Shown here: in pieces, positions 15,007 through 21,423 of the stretch
Layout of the letters: each line of letters begins with the position of its first letter
Numbering within the stretch: position 1 is the stretch's first letter
Source: Alphaproteobacteria bacterium
GTDB lineage: Bacteria > Pseudomonadota > Alphaproteobacteria > Rs-D84
Assembly: GCA_017650505.1 (NCBI GenBank)
Contig: JAGCET010000026.1
Span: 1-23,524 of the forward strand
Direction: 5' to 3'
DNA length: 23,524 nucleotides
Notes under the pieces: model-generated
The model's input: the letters and a program-made list of their open reading frames with translations, nothing else
What the model was told of the DNA's origin: nothing
Databases searched by the model: none
Made by a program: the position numbers and the translations under genes

Positions 15007-15807
15007 TTACTTTGCTTGTAATGCTTTGTAATCTGTCATCATCTTTTTAACCGCACCCGGCAAATCAGTTTGTATTGCCTCTGGGGTTATATACGCATTT
15101 GCAAATGAATTCTCAAAATCTTTTTGAACTGGCCGTTTTATAAATTCATAGCAAATCAAGTCAACTATGCGTTCTTTTAAATCTTGCGGAACACCGTATT
15201 CGCGAATTATGGGCATCTCTATCAAAGTATGTACGAATTCATGAAATACCAAACTAAATATCTTTTCTTTATCATCAAAGGGGTTGTCCGCGCTAAACGA
15301 AGGATTGTTTGCCCCAAAGTATATTGATGCAACACCATTTATTGGATAATTATAATAACTGCCATACTCATAAAAATAAAATATTTCTAACTTTTCTGGT
15401 AATTGTGTATTCCACGATGATAAAAGTGGCACCAGATATTCATTCGTTTTATTTTGTAATTCAGGTATTACATATTGTTGGAATACGACATCAAAACGAT
15501 TCAAAGTTTTAACATCATAAATTTCATTTATGAATATATTATGATAATGTTCTATTTCGGTCGGTGTTAACTTTTCTTTGTTGAACATAGATATTATATC
15601 TGCATTACCAGGAACAGGGATAAAAGTATCAACCTTTGGATAAAATTGTTTAAGTTCGCTGTAATACATTTCATGATTGTGTAAAATATTTTCCCATGAC
15701 TCTTCTGCTGTTAGTGGTCGTGTGGTTATTTCCATTTGTTTATCTCCATTATTTTCATTACATGCAGACAAAAATAACGCACAGATTAAGACAATAATTT
15801 TTTTCAT
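15007..15807 (-). CDS. Putative zinc metallopeptidase lipoprotein
   Basis: 266 residues. A signal peptide ends in lipobox L-S-A-C (Cys16). Near residue 190 the motif V-F-H-E-F-V-H-T-L-I-E is a textbook HExxH zinc site; a following helix with V-D-L-I-C-Y-E-F offers acidic residues that could be the third ligand, as in gluzincins. The N-terminal part is helical and rich in Tyr and Phe. I cannot assign a named peptidase family. AAGGAG precedes the ATG at 15807. It is the only gene in the first cassette, lies opposite to the tRNA, and has AT-rich codons, consistent with recent acquisition. An envelope-anchored protease or a degenerate binding protein are both possible. Confidence 0.7.
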   Translation of the reverse strand: MKKIIVLICALFLSACNENNGDKQMEITTRPLTAEESWENILHNHEMYYSELKQFYPKVDTFIPVPGNADIISMFNKEKLTPTEIEHYHNIFINEIYDVKTLNRFDVVFQQYVIPELQNKTNEYLVPLLSSWNTQLPEKLEIFYFYEYGSYYNYPINGVASIYFGANNPSFSADNPFDDKEKIFSLVFHEFVHTLIEMPIIREYGVPQDLKERIVDLICYEFIKRPVQKDFENSFANAYITPEAIQTDLPGAVKKMMTDYKALQAK

Positions 15808-15898
15808 ATGATTCTCCTTGATATGCTCTCATTATAAAACCATATATAAAAAAATCAAAATCTTTACAAATCAATTTTCACCCTTAGGTGAAATTAAC

Positions 15899-16025
15899 AA
15901 TTTTTCTTTAAACTCTTTTACCCGTTGCATTAAATCCGCAAACTGTTGTTTGTTTTCTGCTCGATTAGTGCAAGCATACTCCCACCAAAAACAAAAACCG
16001 ACCTTTATGGTCGGTTTGTGTTTTT
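15899..16025 (+). repeat. Core copy 2: conserved left module, core, type 2 terminator flank
   Basis: The left module (15899-15977) resembles those before copies 4 and 5. Read on the minus strand without gaps, it encodes W-E-Y-A-C-T-N-R-A-E-N-K and ends near F-K-E-K. The core is 15978-15987. The right flank is a hairpin AAACCGACC/GGTCGGTTT (15995-16003 and 16009-16017) followed by GTGTTTTT, the second terminator type, shared with copy 5. Confidence 0.75.
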
Positions 16026-16034
16026 GCCGGCCGC

Positions 16035-16130
16035 GGTCGTGGATTTGATAGCATGTCAACGTAGTTGACAAGGTTCGACCACAAGCAGATTCCGGAAGTG
16101 TAAACGCACCGGAATCGTTGCGGTTGCCGC
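16035..16130. other. Structured GC-richer segment inside the array
   Basis: This non-coding stretch between core copies 2 and 3 holds several perfect inverted repeats: TGTCAAC/GTTGACA around GTA (16054-16070), itself enclosed by GGTCG (16035-16039) and CGACC (16076-16080); GATTCCGG/CCGGAATC around 13 bases (16088-16116); and GCGG/CCGC just after. It is richer in G+C than everything around it. It could be a small structured RNA, a recombination site or a remnant. The minus strand keeps a frame open through it into the copy 2 module. The rest of 15808-16461 holds only repeats, AT-rich sequence and the promoter at 16407. Confidence 0.45.
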
Positions 16131-16238
16131 GCAGGCACGCAGTACCAAGCGAATACGCAGATAAACAATTAGAAAAATTTTAAAAATTTATTAGAAATAA
16201 ATTTTTTAATTTTGATTATTGTGTATCGAGGCGCACCC

Positions 16239-16356
16239 ACTCCCACCAAAAGATACACCGCACTTCAAAAGTGCGGTTTTCTTTTAGATTTTTAATAGTT
16301 TTAATGGTTCGAAAATAGCATATACGAAAAACACTAATTTTTATTAATCTTCGAAC
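16239..16356 (+). repeat. Core copy 3 with type 1 right flank
   Basis: A near copy of 14880-14997. It has the core, AAAGATACACC, the CCGCACTT terminator hairpin (16258-16285) and the inverted pair GTTCGAA (16307-16313) / TTCGAAC (16350-16356). Its left side (CGAGGCGCACCC) differs from the module seen at copies 2, 4 and 5. Confidence 0.8.
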
Positions 16357-16406
16357 AACCAAGATTGCCAAGATGCTGCCCCGTTCGAATCCTTTATTAT
16401 TTTTTG

Positions 16407-16435
16407 TTTACAACTATGAACCCCTATGGTATAAT
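16407..16435 (+). promoter_or_regulatory. Promoter of the 16462 gene
   Basis: TTTACA (16407-16412), 17-base spacer, perfect TATAAT (16430-16435). It lies inside the cassette, so the gene carries its own promoter. A T-arm-like GTTCGAATCC is found at 16383-16392, just ahead. Confidence 0.7.
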
Positions 16436-16461
16436 TCGATCATAAAATAAAGGAGCTTTAT

Positions 16462-16956
16462 ATGGGTTTTTTAATCGACTGGTCTAGATTTCCAAATATG
16501 AAAAATGAATTGTTAACATTGGGGGCCGCAATAAAAGAAGATGCTTCAAAAGTCCGAGATTATCAGCAAATGTATTATAGCGATTTAACTGGCATGCTTG
16601 AGGCATTTGGGAAAGAATTTGTCAGAACAAATGATGACAAAATAGTTTCTGCTATAAGGTCTGCGCTTCTTGAATTGAGTGATGCTGTTATAAAAAATAA
16701 CAATTACGCACAAATATTAGTTGATGCTACTAATAGTATTAAAGGAAAAACCAACGCTATCAAATATGTTGCTTTGTGCATGTTAGTATTTAAAAATAGC
16801 TCACATTTATCAAAACTTAATGATGTAATAAAACAGTTAAATTTGAATATACCTATCCAAGATGTGATTAATGCACAAGAAGATTGGTACCGGGGTCCAG
16901 AAGTGGAAATGCTTAGAGCCGCAAGAGGTCTTAAAGAAATACACAATAATAATTGA
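16462..16956 (+). CDS. Hypothetical helical protein, 164 residues (cassette gene)
   Basis: No family recognised. There is no signal peptide. The sequence is mostly amphipathic helix, with a moderately hydrophobic stretch Y-V-A-L-C-M-L-V-F near residue 110 that is too short for a confident membrane helix. A conserved-looking N-terminus M-G-F-L-I-D-W-S-R-F-P precedes the helices, and the tail is Asn-rich. GGAG lies seven bases before the ATG. The gene is alone between core copies 3 and 4, has its own strong promoter, and uses AT-rich codons (many ATA, AGA, AAT). Confidence 0.7.
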   Translation: MGFLIDWSRFPNMKNELLTLGAAIKEDASKVRDYQQMYYSDLTGMLEAFGKEFVRTNDDKIVSAIRSALLELSDAVIKNNNYAQILVDATNSIKGKTNAIKYVALCMLVFKNSSHLSKLNDVIKQLNLNIPIQDVINAQEDWYRGPEVEMLRAARGLKEIHNNN

Positions 16957-16995
16957 TTATTCTAAAATCCCAGATTTCCAAATCTGGGGTTTTAA

Positions 16996-17150
16996 TCACA
17001 ACCATTTTTCTTTAAACAAATGTATGAGTTGCATAAGTTCGGTGCATTGTTGTTCATTTTTTGCTCGATTAGTGCAAGCATACTCCCACCAAAAGATACA
17101 CCGCACTTCAAAAGTGCGGTTTTTCTTTAGATTTCTAATAATTTCGCAAG
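16996..17150 (+). repeat. Core copy 4: conserved left module, core, type 1 terminator flank
   Basis: The left module (16996-17081) encodes on the minus strand W-E-Y-A-C-T-N-R-A-K-N-E and later F-K-E-K-W-L followed by a stop. The core is 17082-17091. The right flank repeats AAAGATACACC and the CCGCACTT hairpin (17101-17119) with T run to 17128, then drifts away from copies 1 and 3 after about 60 bases. Confidence 0.75.
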
Positions 17151-17200
17151 TTCGATAATGGTGTTTTTGAAAACAACTAAATTTTACCTATTGTCGGACG

Positions 17201-17599
17201 TCATCTTTGCTTATCTTGTCTCAATAGCATCGCACTTTTACATAGCCTGCCATATTCTTCTGTTTCTGCTTTTATACTTTTTCTGTGCCGTTTTATTTCA
17301 TATTTATTCATTATTTTCTGTGCCATCTCTCTATCTTTGAAATAAAATAAGCCGCTACCTATTGAATACAAATCCGAAGCCTCTTGCCAACCAGGATATC
17401 CGAGCTCAATTGAATAACAAAAATCATCAAAGAATATATTAAATTGCCCTTCGGCTGGTTTTGATATATAAAAAACAAATTTCCCATCTTTCATAAAATA
17501 AAAACTTCCCCCAATACGATAAACAACATATTTAGATGAAATTACATCAAAAATAAATTGTTCAACATCATTCTTAGAAGCCGGAACAAACTTATACAT
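17201..17599 (-). CDS. Hypothetical protein, 132 residues (cassette gene)
   Basis: No family recognised. There is no signal peptide or membrane helix. The N-terminal 90 residues are rich in aromatic strands (Y-R-I-G-G-S-F-Y-F-M-K-D-G-K-F-V-F-Y), suggesting a compact beta-rich domain; the C-terminal 40 are basic and helical. AGAGGTG precedes the ATG at 17599, and a near-consensus promoter lies just beyond. It is alone between core copies 4 and 5 and points towards the tRNA. Small orphan genes with their own promoter in such arrays are sometimes immunity or antitoxin genes, but nothing in the sequence shows that here. Confidence 0.7.
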   Translation of the reverse strand: MYKFVPASKNDVEQFIFDVISSKYVVYRIGGSFYFMKDGKFVFYISKPAEGQFNIFFDDFCYSIELGYPGWQEASDLYSIGSGLFYFKDREMAQKIMNKYEIKRHRKSIKAETEEYGRLCKSAMLLRQDKQR

Positions 17600-17619
17600 A
17601 ACAACACCTCTTGACTTTT

Positions 17620-17648
17620 ATTGTAAGACAAAAACATTACGTTGTCAA
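17620..17648 (-). promoter_or_regulatory. Promoter of the 17599 gene
   Basis: On the minus strand, TTGACA (17643-17648), 17-base spacer, TACAAT (17620-17625): near-consensus and the strongest promoter in the array. Otherwise 17600-17900 holds only core copy 5, a T-arm fragment and AT-rich sequence. Confidence 0.75.
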
Positions 17649-17682
17649 GCACAACATTAACAAATCTCATCTATCGGTGAAA

Positions 17683-17815
17683 TCATAACCACTTTTCTTT
17701 ATACAATTTAATATTATGCATAAGTTTAGTAAATTCTTGTTTGTTTTCTGCTCGATTAATGCAAGCATACTCCCACCGAAAACAAAAACCGACCTTTATG
17801 GTCGGCTTGTATTTT
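17683..17815 (+). repeat. Core copy 5 (one base changed): left module, core, type 2 terminator flank
   Basis: The left module (17683-17768) encodes on the minus strand W-E-Y-A-C-I-N-R-A-E-N-K and ends Y-K-E-K-W-L-stop. The core at 17769-17778 ends in G, not A. The hairpin CCGACC/GGTCGG (17789-17805) and T run repeat copy 2 almost exactly. Confidence 0.75.
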
Positions 17816-17825
17816 TGCCCCACCT

Positions 17826-17845
17826 GAATCCACCGAGGCAATTTT
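17826..17845 (+). repeat. tRNA-Tyr T-arm fragment, left of cassette gene 17901
   Basis: GAATCCACC, identical to the T-loop/T-stem junction of tRNA-Tyr, continues into GAGGCAATTTT. A similar stretch follows the gene at 18746-18765, so the two form a direct repeat around it. Downstream, TATAAT (17872-17877) with a weak TTGTAT 15 bases earlier is a possible promoter. Confidence 0.5.
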
Positions 17846-17900
17846 AATTTTTGTATATAAAAAGTTTATGATATAATTTTATCAACAAAAGGAGATAATT

Positions 17901-18698
17901 ATGGCATCTAATGATCAACGTCACGAACAAATATTCACAGAAGCAATGAAAAAACTGCGAGACAAGAAACTGAAGGCTATTATGTCACAATCGGGGGGCC
18001 CGGCCAAACAATTTGCAGGATTTTGTGCGGGAACATTCGTACCTTTCGCTGTTTATTTTTTGTTGGGCAGCCTGGCGTGGTGGGCATCATATGAACACAA
18101 AGGCATGGATGATGATACAAATTTTCATTTCGCCGCGGATGCAGAAAATGCCGACCTTAGTTGGGAAACACCAACACACTTGATTTATGGTGACATGCCA
18201 TATGACCATGCAATAAGAAACGCATACATGTGGGAAGATTTTCGTAACGGTAATGGCGGACTGTTTCAAGGAATATGCGGTCTGTTATCTATTGCGATGT
18301 CTTTATTTGCGGGTACATATGTGGCGCGATCTGTCAAACAAGATCAGCAAGGAAAAGCCCAAGAAATATTAGACCAACTGGATAGTTTAAAAACATACGG
18401 TATCGACGCGAAAAAGGTACTAAATAATCTGAAACCAGAGATTGAAAAACTTGTGTCCAAGATGTCAGAACTTGACCCAGGTTATGTTGAAAATTTATTA
18501 TCGGGTGGGATGAACAACGTATCTTATGAAACGTCCGTATCAATTATTGGTGGATTTTTAAAAACTCACCGAGACCAATACAATCGAATAGTTCAAATAA
18601 TTGATGAAAGTATGTTGCCAGAAGAAATTGTCAGGAAATACGGTAAAGGAAAAACCATCTCTTTTGGCGCAGCACAAACAATGATGGAGCGCCATTAA
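17901..18698 (+). CDS. Hypothetical membrane protein, 265 residues (cassette gene)
   Basis: No family recognised. A charged cytoplasmic N-terminus (1-35) precedes a first hydrophobic helix (about 38-62, F-A-V-Y-F-L-L-G-S-L-A-W-W). An acidic, His-containing loop follows (63-115), then a second helix (about 121-143, G-L-L-S-I-A-M-S-L-F-A-G). The C-terminal 120 residues are soluble and helical, with a long heptad-like stretch (Q-D-Q-Q-G-K-A-Q-E-I-L-D-Q-L-D-S-L) that may form a coiled coil. Both ends would be cytoplasmic. AAAGGAG precedes the ATG and a strong terminator follows. The gene lies between two T-arm fragments of tRNA-Tyr. Confidence 0.75.
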   Translation: MASNDQRHEQIFTEAMKKLRDKKLKAIMSQSGGPAKQFAGFCAGTFVPFAVYFLLGSLAWWASYEHKGMDDDTNFHFAADAENADLSWETPTHLIYGDMPYDHAIRNAYMWEDFRNGNGGLFQGICGLLSIAMSLFAGTYVARSVKQDQQGKAQEILDQLDSLKTYGIDAKKVLNNLKPEIEKLVSKMSELDPGYVENLLSGGMNNVSYETSVSIIGGFLKTHRDQYNRIVQIIDESMLPEEIVRKYGKGKTISFGAAQTMMERH

Positions 18699-18713
18699 CA
18701 ACATAAATAAAAA

Positions 18714-18737
18714 GGGTTGGAAAATCCAACCTTTTTT
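18714..18737 (+). terminator. Terminator of the 17901 gene
   Basis: GGTTGGA (18715-18721), loop AAA, TCCAACC (18725-18731), then TTTTTT. Flanking A and T extend the stem. Confidence 0.9.
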
Positions 18738-18742
18738 ATTTA

Positions 18743-18765
18743 TTCGAATCCACCAGGGCGGTTTT
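18743..18765 (+). repeat. tRNA-Tyr T-arm fragment, right of cassette gene 17901
   Basis: TTCGAATCCACC (18743-18754) matches twelve consecutive bases of the tRNA-Tyr T arm (14867-14878), followed by AGGGCGGTTTT, which resembles the sequence after the fragment at 17826. Confidence 0.5.
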
Positions 18766-18817
18766 GGTTTCAAAAACAACCAAAATTATGATACTATTCG
18801 TATCAAAAGGAAATATC

Positions 18818-19360
18818 ATGAAATATGTATTAAAAGGCCCAAGAATCACATTGATGCATTTGGAACCAACATTAGATAACGCTAAATTGATGTATGAAGT
18901 TCTGGTTCAAAATAGAAATTTTTTGTTGCCTTGGATGCAGTGGTTAAACGATACAAAATCCGCAAAAGATACACATAATTTTTTAATTCAATCTGATAAA
19001 AAATGGGATAATAACTATGCCTATGAGTATGCAATTGTATTAAATAATGTGATTATAGGTAGTTGCGGTGCCGTGGAAGTTGATATAAAAAATAAAAAAG
19101 TTGCGTTAGGTTTTTGGTTGGCAAATGACTATCGTGGAAACGGCTATGTTATGGAATCTGTGCGTTTGTTAGAACAAGAATTATTTAGAAACGGTTTTAA
19201 TAAAATAATCATTCATAACGATGTGTTAAATAAAAATTCTGTAAATTTAGCAAAAAAATTAGGATACGAATTAGAAGGTGTTTTGAAACAAGACAGATGG
19301 TTAGTATATGAAAGTCGTTTTCGTGACACCAACTGTTTCGCAAAATTTAAGAAGAAATAA
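18818..19360 (+). CDS. GNAT-family N-acetyltransferase, RimJ/RimL type
   Basis: 180 residues from the ATG at 18818, chosen because AAAAGG sits seven bases upstream. Family members transfer acetyl from acetyl-CoA to protein N-termini or small amines. The opening L-K-G-P-R-I-T-L-M-H-L-E-P is typical of the RimJ/RimL group. Motif A is visible in G-F-W-L-A-N-D-Y-R-G-N-G-Y-V-M-E-S-V, with the R-G-N-G-Y acetyl-CoA pyrophosphate loop. N-x-x-S-V-N-L-A-K-K-L-G-Y followed by E-G-V-L-K is motif B. The substrate cannot be told. Codons are strongly AT-rich. The gene starts 63 bases after the last T-arm fragment, so it may be one more acquired unit. Confidence 0.88.
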   Translation: MKYVLKGPRITLMHLEPTLDNAKLMYEVLVQNRNFLLPWMQWLNDTKSAKDTHNFLIQSDKKWDNNYAYEYAIVLNNVIIGSCGAVEVDIKNKKVALGFWLANDYRGNGYVMESVRLLEQELFRNGFNKIIIHNDVLNKNSVNLAKKLGYELEGVLKQDRWLVYESRFRDTNCFAKFKKK

Positions 19361-19423
19361 AATCTCAACAATTTTTTATATATTATAACACGGCGACATA
19401 ACAGAAAATTATTTTTGTTTATA

Positions 19424-19951
19424 TTACTTTAATTGCGCAGATTTCAAAAAATCATTTGCTTCCTGGTGCGATTTTAATTTCACAACCTGCAGACCGGGGT
19501 GTTCTTGGATTGCCTTGTTAATCAAATCATACGGTGCATCTTTTTTTCGCAACATATACCAAACATGGCTCCATCGAAAATTTTTTGCAGAAAAACCTTG
19601 GCGACCATGTCTTTTGATTTTTGTTATGCAAGTTTTTATATAGCACCAAAGTCTTTTATATGCCGGTGATAATAGTAAAATCATGGTATCTGAACTATTT
19701 AATCGTTCTTCAAATGAATACCATTCGTATATTCCTTCGATTATCCAACTGTCTTTTTTAACAGTATCTTGGATAACCCGAATTATTTTTTGTTTTCTTT
19801 TGTCGCGCTCTTTACCTGCTGGCACTGCATATGGGTCATACAAATCCAAATAAACAATAGGCAAATTAAATTTTTCACCTAAATTTTGTGCCATTGTTGA
19901 TTTCCCAGAACAAGATCCGCCCATAATTATTATTTTTTTGCCGATATTCAT
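19424..19951 (-). CDS. P-loop kinase, adenylate kinase/FlaR-like
   Basis: 175 residues. Walker A is G-G-S-C-S-G-K-S-T (11-19), followed by a helix and L-P-I-V-Y-L-D-L-Y, as in adenylate-kinase-like proteins once annotated 'DNA topology modulation protein FlaR'. A basic region (K-E-R-D-K-R-K-Q-K and K-R-H-G-R-Q-G) could be lid residues. I-I-E-G-I-Y takes the place of the usual strand leading to an acidic residue. Likely a small-molecule or nucleotide kinase; the substrate is unknown. AAGGAT precedes the ATG. Confidence 0.75.
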   Translation of the reverse strand: MNIGKKIIIMGGSCSGKSTMAQNLGEKFNLPIVYLDLYDPYAVPAGKERDKRKQKIIRVIQDTVKKDSWIIEGIYEWYSFEERLNSSDTMILLLSPAYKRLWCYIKTCITKIKRHGRQGFSAKNFRWSHVWYMLRKKDAPYDLINKAIQEHPGLQVVKLKSHQEANDFLKSAQLK

Positions 19952-20081
19952 ATAAAATCCTTTTTGGGGATTATATCAAAAACGTAATACTTTTTCAAAT
20001 TTCACACACCAGTAAAATCATAATCGCTTTATACATTTTGTATATTGCGCGAGTTTTCATTAAAGTCATATTTCCCTTAAC

Positions 20082-20103
20082 AAAACCGCCATTTGGCAGT
20101 TTT
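20082..20103 (-). terminator. Terminator after the Cys-rich gene
   Basis: On the minus strand, CTGCC, loop AAAT, GGCGG, then TTTTG, just past the stop at 20108. It is nearly the same as the hairpin at 20751-20772. The rest of 19952-20107 holds nothing clear. Confidence 0.55.
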
Positions 20104-20107
20104 AGAT

Positions 20108-20698
20108 TTATCTTTGATGACTTTGTTCGAAACATTTATCACAAATTTTTATACACCTCTGTGATATATCACGATAAACATTTGTGGCAGAATCATAGTG
20201 TCTGTTCGGAACCAACAACAGCCTTTCACTTAATTTGGAATACCCAATATGATATTTTTCTTCTGTTTCGGCCAATTCACGACGCAATGGACAATTATCG
20301 TGACTCATACCGACCGGACAGTTAATGCCACATATTGTGTATGCAAACACCACCGTTTGTATTTGTGGTTGTTTACGAAACTCATTGGGATTATCTTTTT
20401 CTTTTTTGCGATTTTCACAAAAACACGTCCCGTCGCACGTATCTTTTATTGCTTTATTCAAATTAAAATTTTCACAACTATTTTCACTAATAAAATCAAA
20501 TTGAGGCACCAACAAGTTTCCGTTTTCCAAAACACTGTACCCGAAATTACCAGTCAAAGGATTTTCGGCAAATTTCTTTCGCCAATTGCAAAGTTCTTTA
20601 CGCAGGGGGCAATTTTCCCGTGTCATTCCATTTGGACATTCTTTACCAATTATATCATACTTCAACAGCACAGTTGTCATTTGTTTATTTTTTTCCAT
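20108..20698 (-). CDS. Cysteine-rich protein with an internal duplication
   Basis: 196 residues from the ATG at 20698; AAGGAG seven bases upstream decides this start over an in-frame one 17 codons earlier. The protein contains the same segment twice: Y-D-I-I-G-K-E-C-P-N-G-M, then N-C-P-L-R-K-E-L (about 14-36), and Y-T-I-C-G-I-N-C-P-V-G-M, then N-C-P-L-R-R-E-L in the second half. Each half continues to a G-Y-S strand, a L-L-V-P strand and a cysteine pair (C-D-G-T-C-F-C and C-I-K-I-C-D-K-C). Repeated Cys pairs without a signal peptide suggest a cytoplasmic zinc or iron-sulphur protein. I do not recognise the family. Confidence 0.75.
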   Translation of the reverse strand: MEKNKQMTTVLLKYDIIGKECPNGMTRENCPLRKELCNWRKKFAENPLTGNFGYSVLENGNLLVPQFDFISENSCENFNLNKAIKDTCDGTCFCENRKKEKDNPNEFRKQPQIQTVVFAYTICGINCPVGMSHDNCPLRRELAETEEKYHIGYSKLSERLLLVPNRHYDSATNVYRDISQRCIKICDKCFEQSHQR

Positions 20699-20750
20699 CG
20701 GTTTACTCCTTGGTTTCTGTGATGGTAGCAATAATATCCGTAAACGCAAG

Positions 20751-20772
20751 AAAAAACCGCCATTTGGCGGCC
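20751..20772 (-). terminator. Terminator after the flavodoxin gene
   Basis: On the minus strand, CCGCC, loop AAAT, GGCGG, then six T, immediately beyond the stop at 20776. It also separates this gene from the Cys-rich gene. Confidence 0.8.
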
Positions 20773-20775
20773 TTT

Positions 20776-21357
20776 TTATTTTTGTTTATCGGCCCAAGCC
20801 TTTAATTCTTCTATCGACACATCGACCGGGAAACGTTTACCCTTTAATACTTTTGCCTTTGGTGCCAATGCCTGTAAATGTTCGGCACAATCGCCAATAT
20901 CACTGGACCCGGATGTCGCGAATGGAATAATTGTCTTGCCGGAAAAATCATAACTTTCCATAAAGGTGTCTATTATCGACGGTTCACGTCCCCACCAAAT
21001 TGGAAATCCGACAAATATAGTTTTATATTGCGATATATCGCTTAATTTCGACCTTATTTCTGGACGAGAATCTTTATCGGCCATTTCAATCGCGGCACGA
21101 CTTTTGTCATTACGCCAATCTAAATCTTCCACGGTATATGGTTCCGCCGGACGGATTTGAAACAACACTGCGTCTTGGGCGATGGTCAGTTTTTCCGCGA
21201 CGAACTTAGTGTTGCCGGTTGCGCTAAAATACGCAATCAGAATTTCATGGTCGTTTATCTGGCGCGTATTCTGCACGGGCCCACGTGTGCGCAAAGCCGC
21301 AAAAAGGCCAACAACCGCAACGATTACAACAACTGTATAAAATATTATTTTTTTCAT
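20776..21357 (-). CDS. Membrane-anchored flavodoxin-like protein
   Basis: 193 residues from the ATG at 21357, fixed by AAAGGAG upstream; an in-frame start at 21408 is rejected. An N-terminal hydrophobic helix (about 4-21) anchors the protein, and a short linker leads to a flavodoxin fold. The FMN phosphate loop is S-A-T-G-N-T (45-50) after I-L-I-A-Y-F. V-G-F-P-I-W-W-G-R-E-P (about 118-128) is the 50s-type loop that stacks on the flavin, and F-A-T-S-G-S-S-D-I-G is the second loop. This pattern fits the Flavodoxin_4 group. The positively charged N-terminus and short anchor leave the side of the membrane uncertain. It follows the TfoX-like gene by 66 bases. Confidence 0.85.
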   Translation of the reverse strand: MKKIIFYTVVVIVAVVGLFAALRTRGPVQNTRQINDHEILIAYFSATGNTKFVAEKLTIAQDAVLFQIRPAEPYTVEDLDWRNDKSRAAIEMADKDSRPEIRSKLSDISQYKTIFVGFPIWWGREPSIIDTFMESYDFSGKTIIPFATSGSSDIGDCAEHLQALAPKAKVLKGKRFPVDVSIEELKAWADKQK

Positions 21358-21423
21358 AATTTTCTCCTTTCTTTCTTTGATGTTAATGTTTATAAAAACT
21401 TTTCGCAAGCAAATAAATTTTAT

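Larger units (their letters stand above)
14880..18754 (+). mobile_element. tRNA-Tyr-anchored array of gene cassettes
   Basis: The 3'-terminal decamer of tRNA-Tyr, ACTCCCACCA (14880-14889), recurs in direct orientation at 15978-15987, 16239-16248, 17082-17091 and, with one change, 17769-17778. T-arm-derived GAATCCACC recurs at 17826-17834 and 18746-18754. Between these copies lie, in turn, a minus-strand lipoprotein gene, a short structured non-coding segment, a plus-strand gene, a minus-strand gene and a plus-strand gene. To the right of the decamer lies one of two terminator types; to its left, in three cases, a conserved module. The genes are AT-richer than the flanking core genes. No integrase is inside. 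This resembles repeated integration at a tRNA 3' end with each insertion regenerating the site. Confidence 0.6.

Noticed and set aside
16054..16070. Integron attC site in the structured segment
   Set aside because: TGTCAAC/GTTGACA does not match the RYYYAAC/GTTRRRY core, and no integron integrase is present.
15871..16071. A minus-strand gene covering the structured segment and core copy 2
   Set aside because: The frame crosses a terminator hairpin and lacks a ribosome site; only the module part is conserved in other copies.
14880..17778. CRISPR array
   Set aside because: Repeats are few, unevenly spaced by hundreds of bases and separated by genes; no cas genes are seen.
19985..20045. A further degenerate copy of the array's left module
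   Set aside because: Some similarity to 17670-17730 exists, but indels are needed and no core follows, so chance in AT-rich sequence cannot be excluded.
20699..20749. Longer start for the Cys-rich protein
   Set aside because: The AAGGAG ribosome site lies between it and the ATG at 20698, and the extra residues overlap the region next to a terminator.
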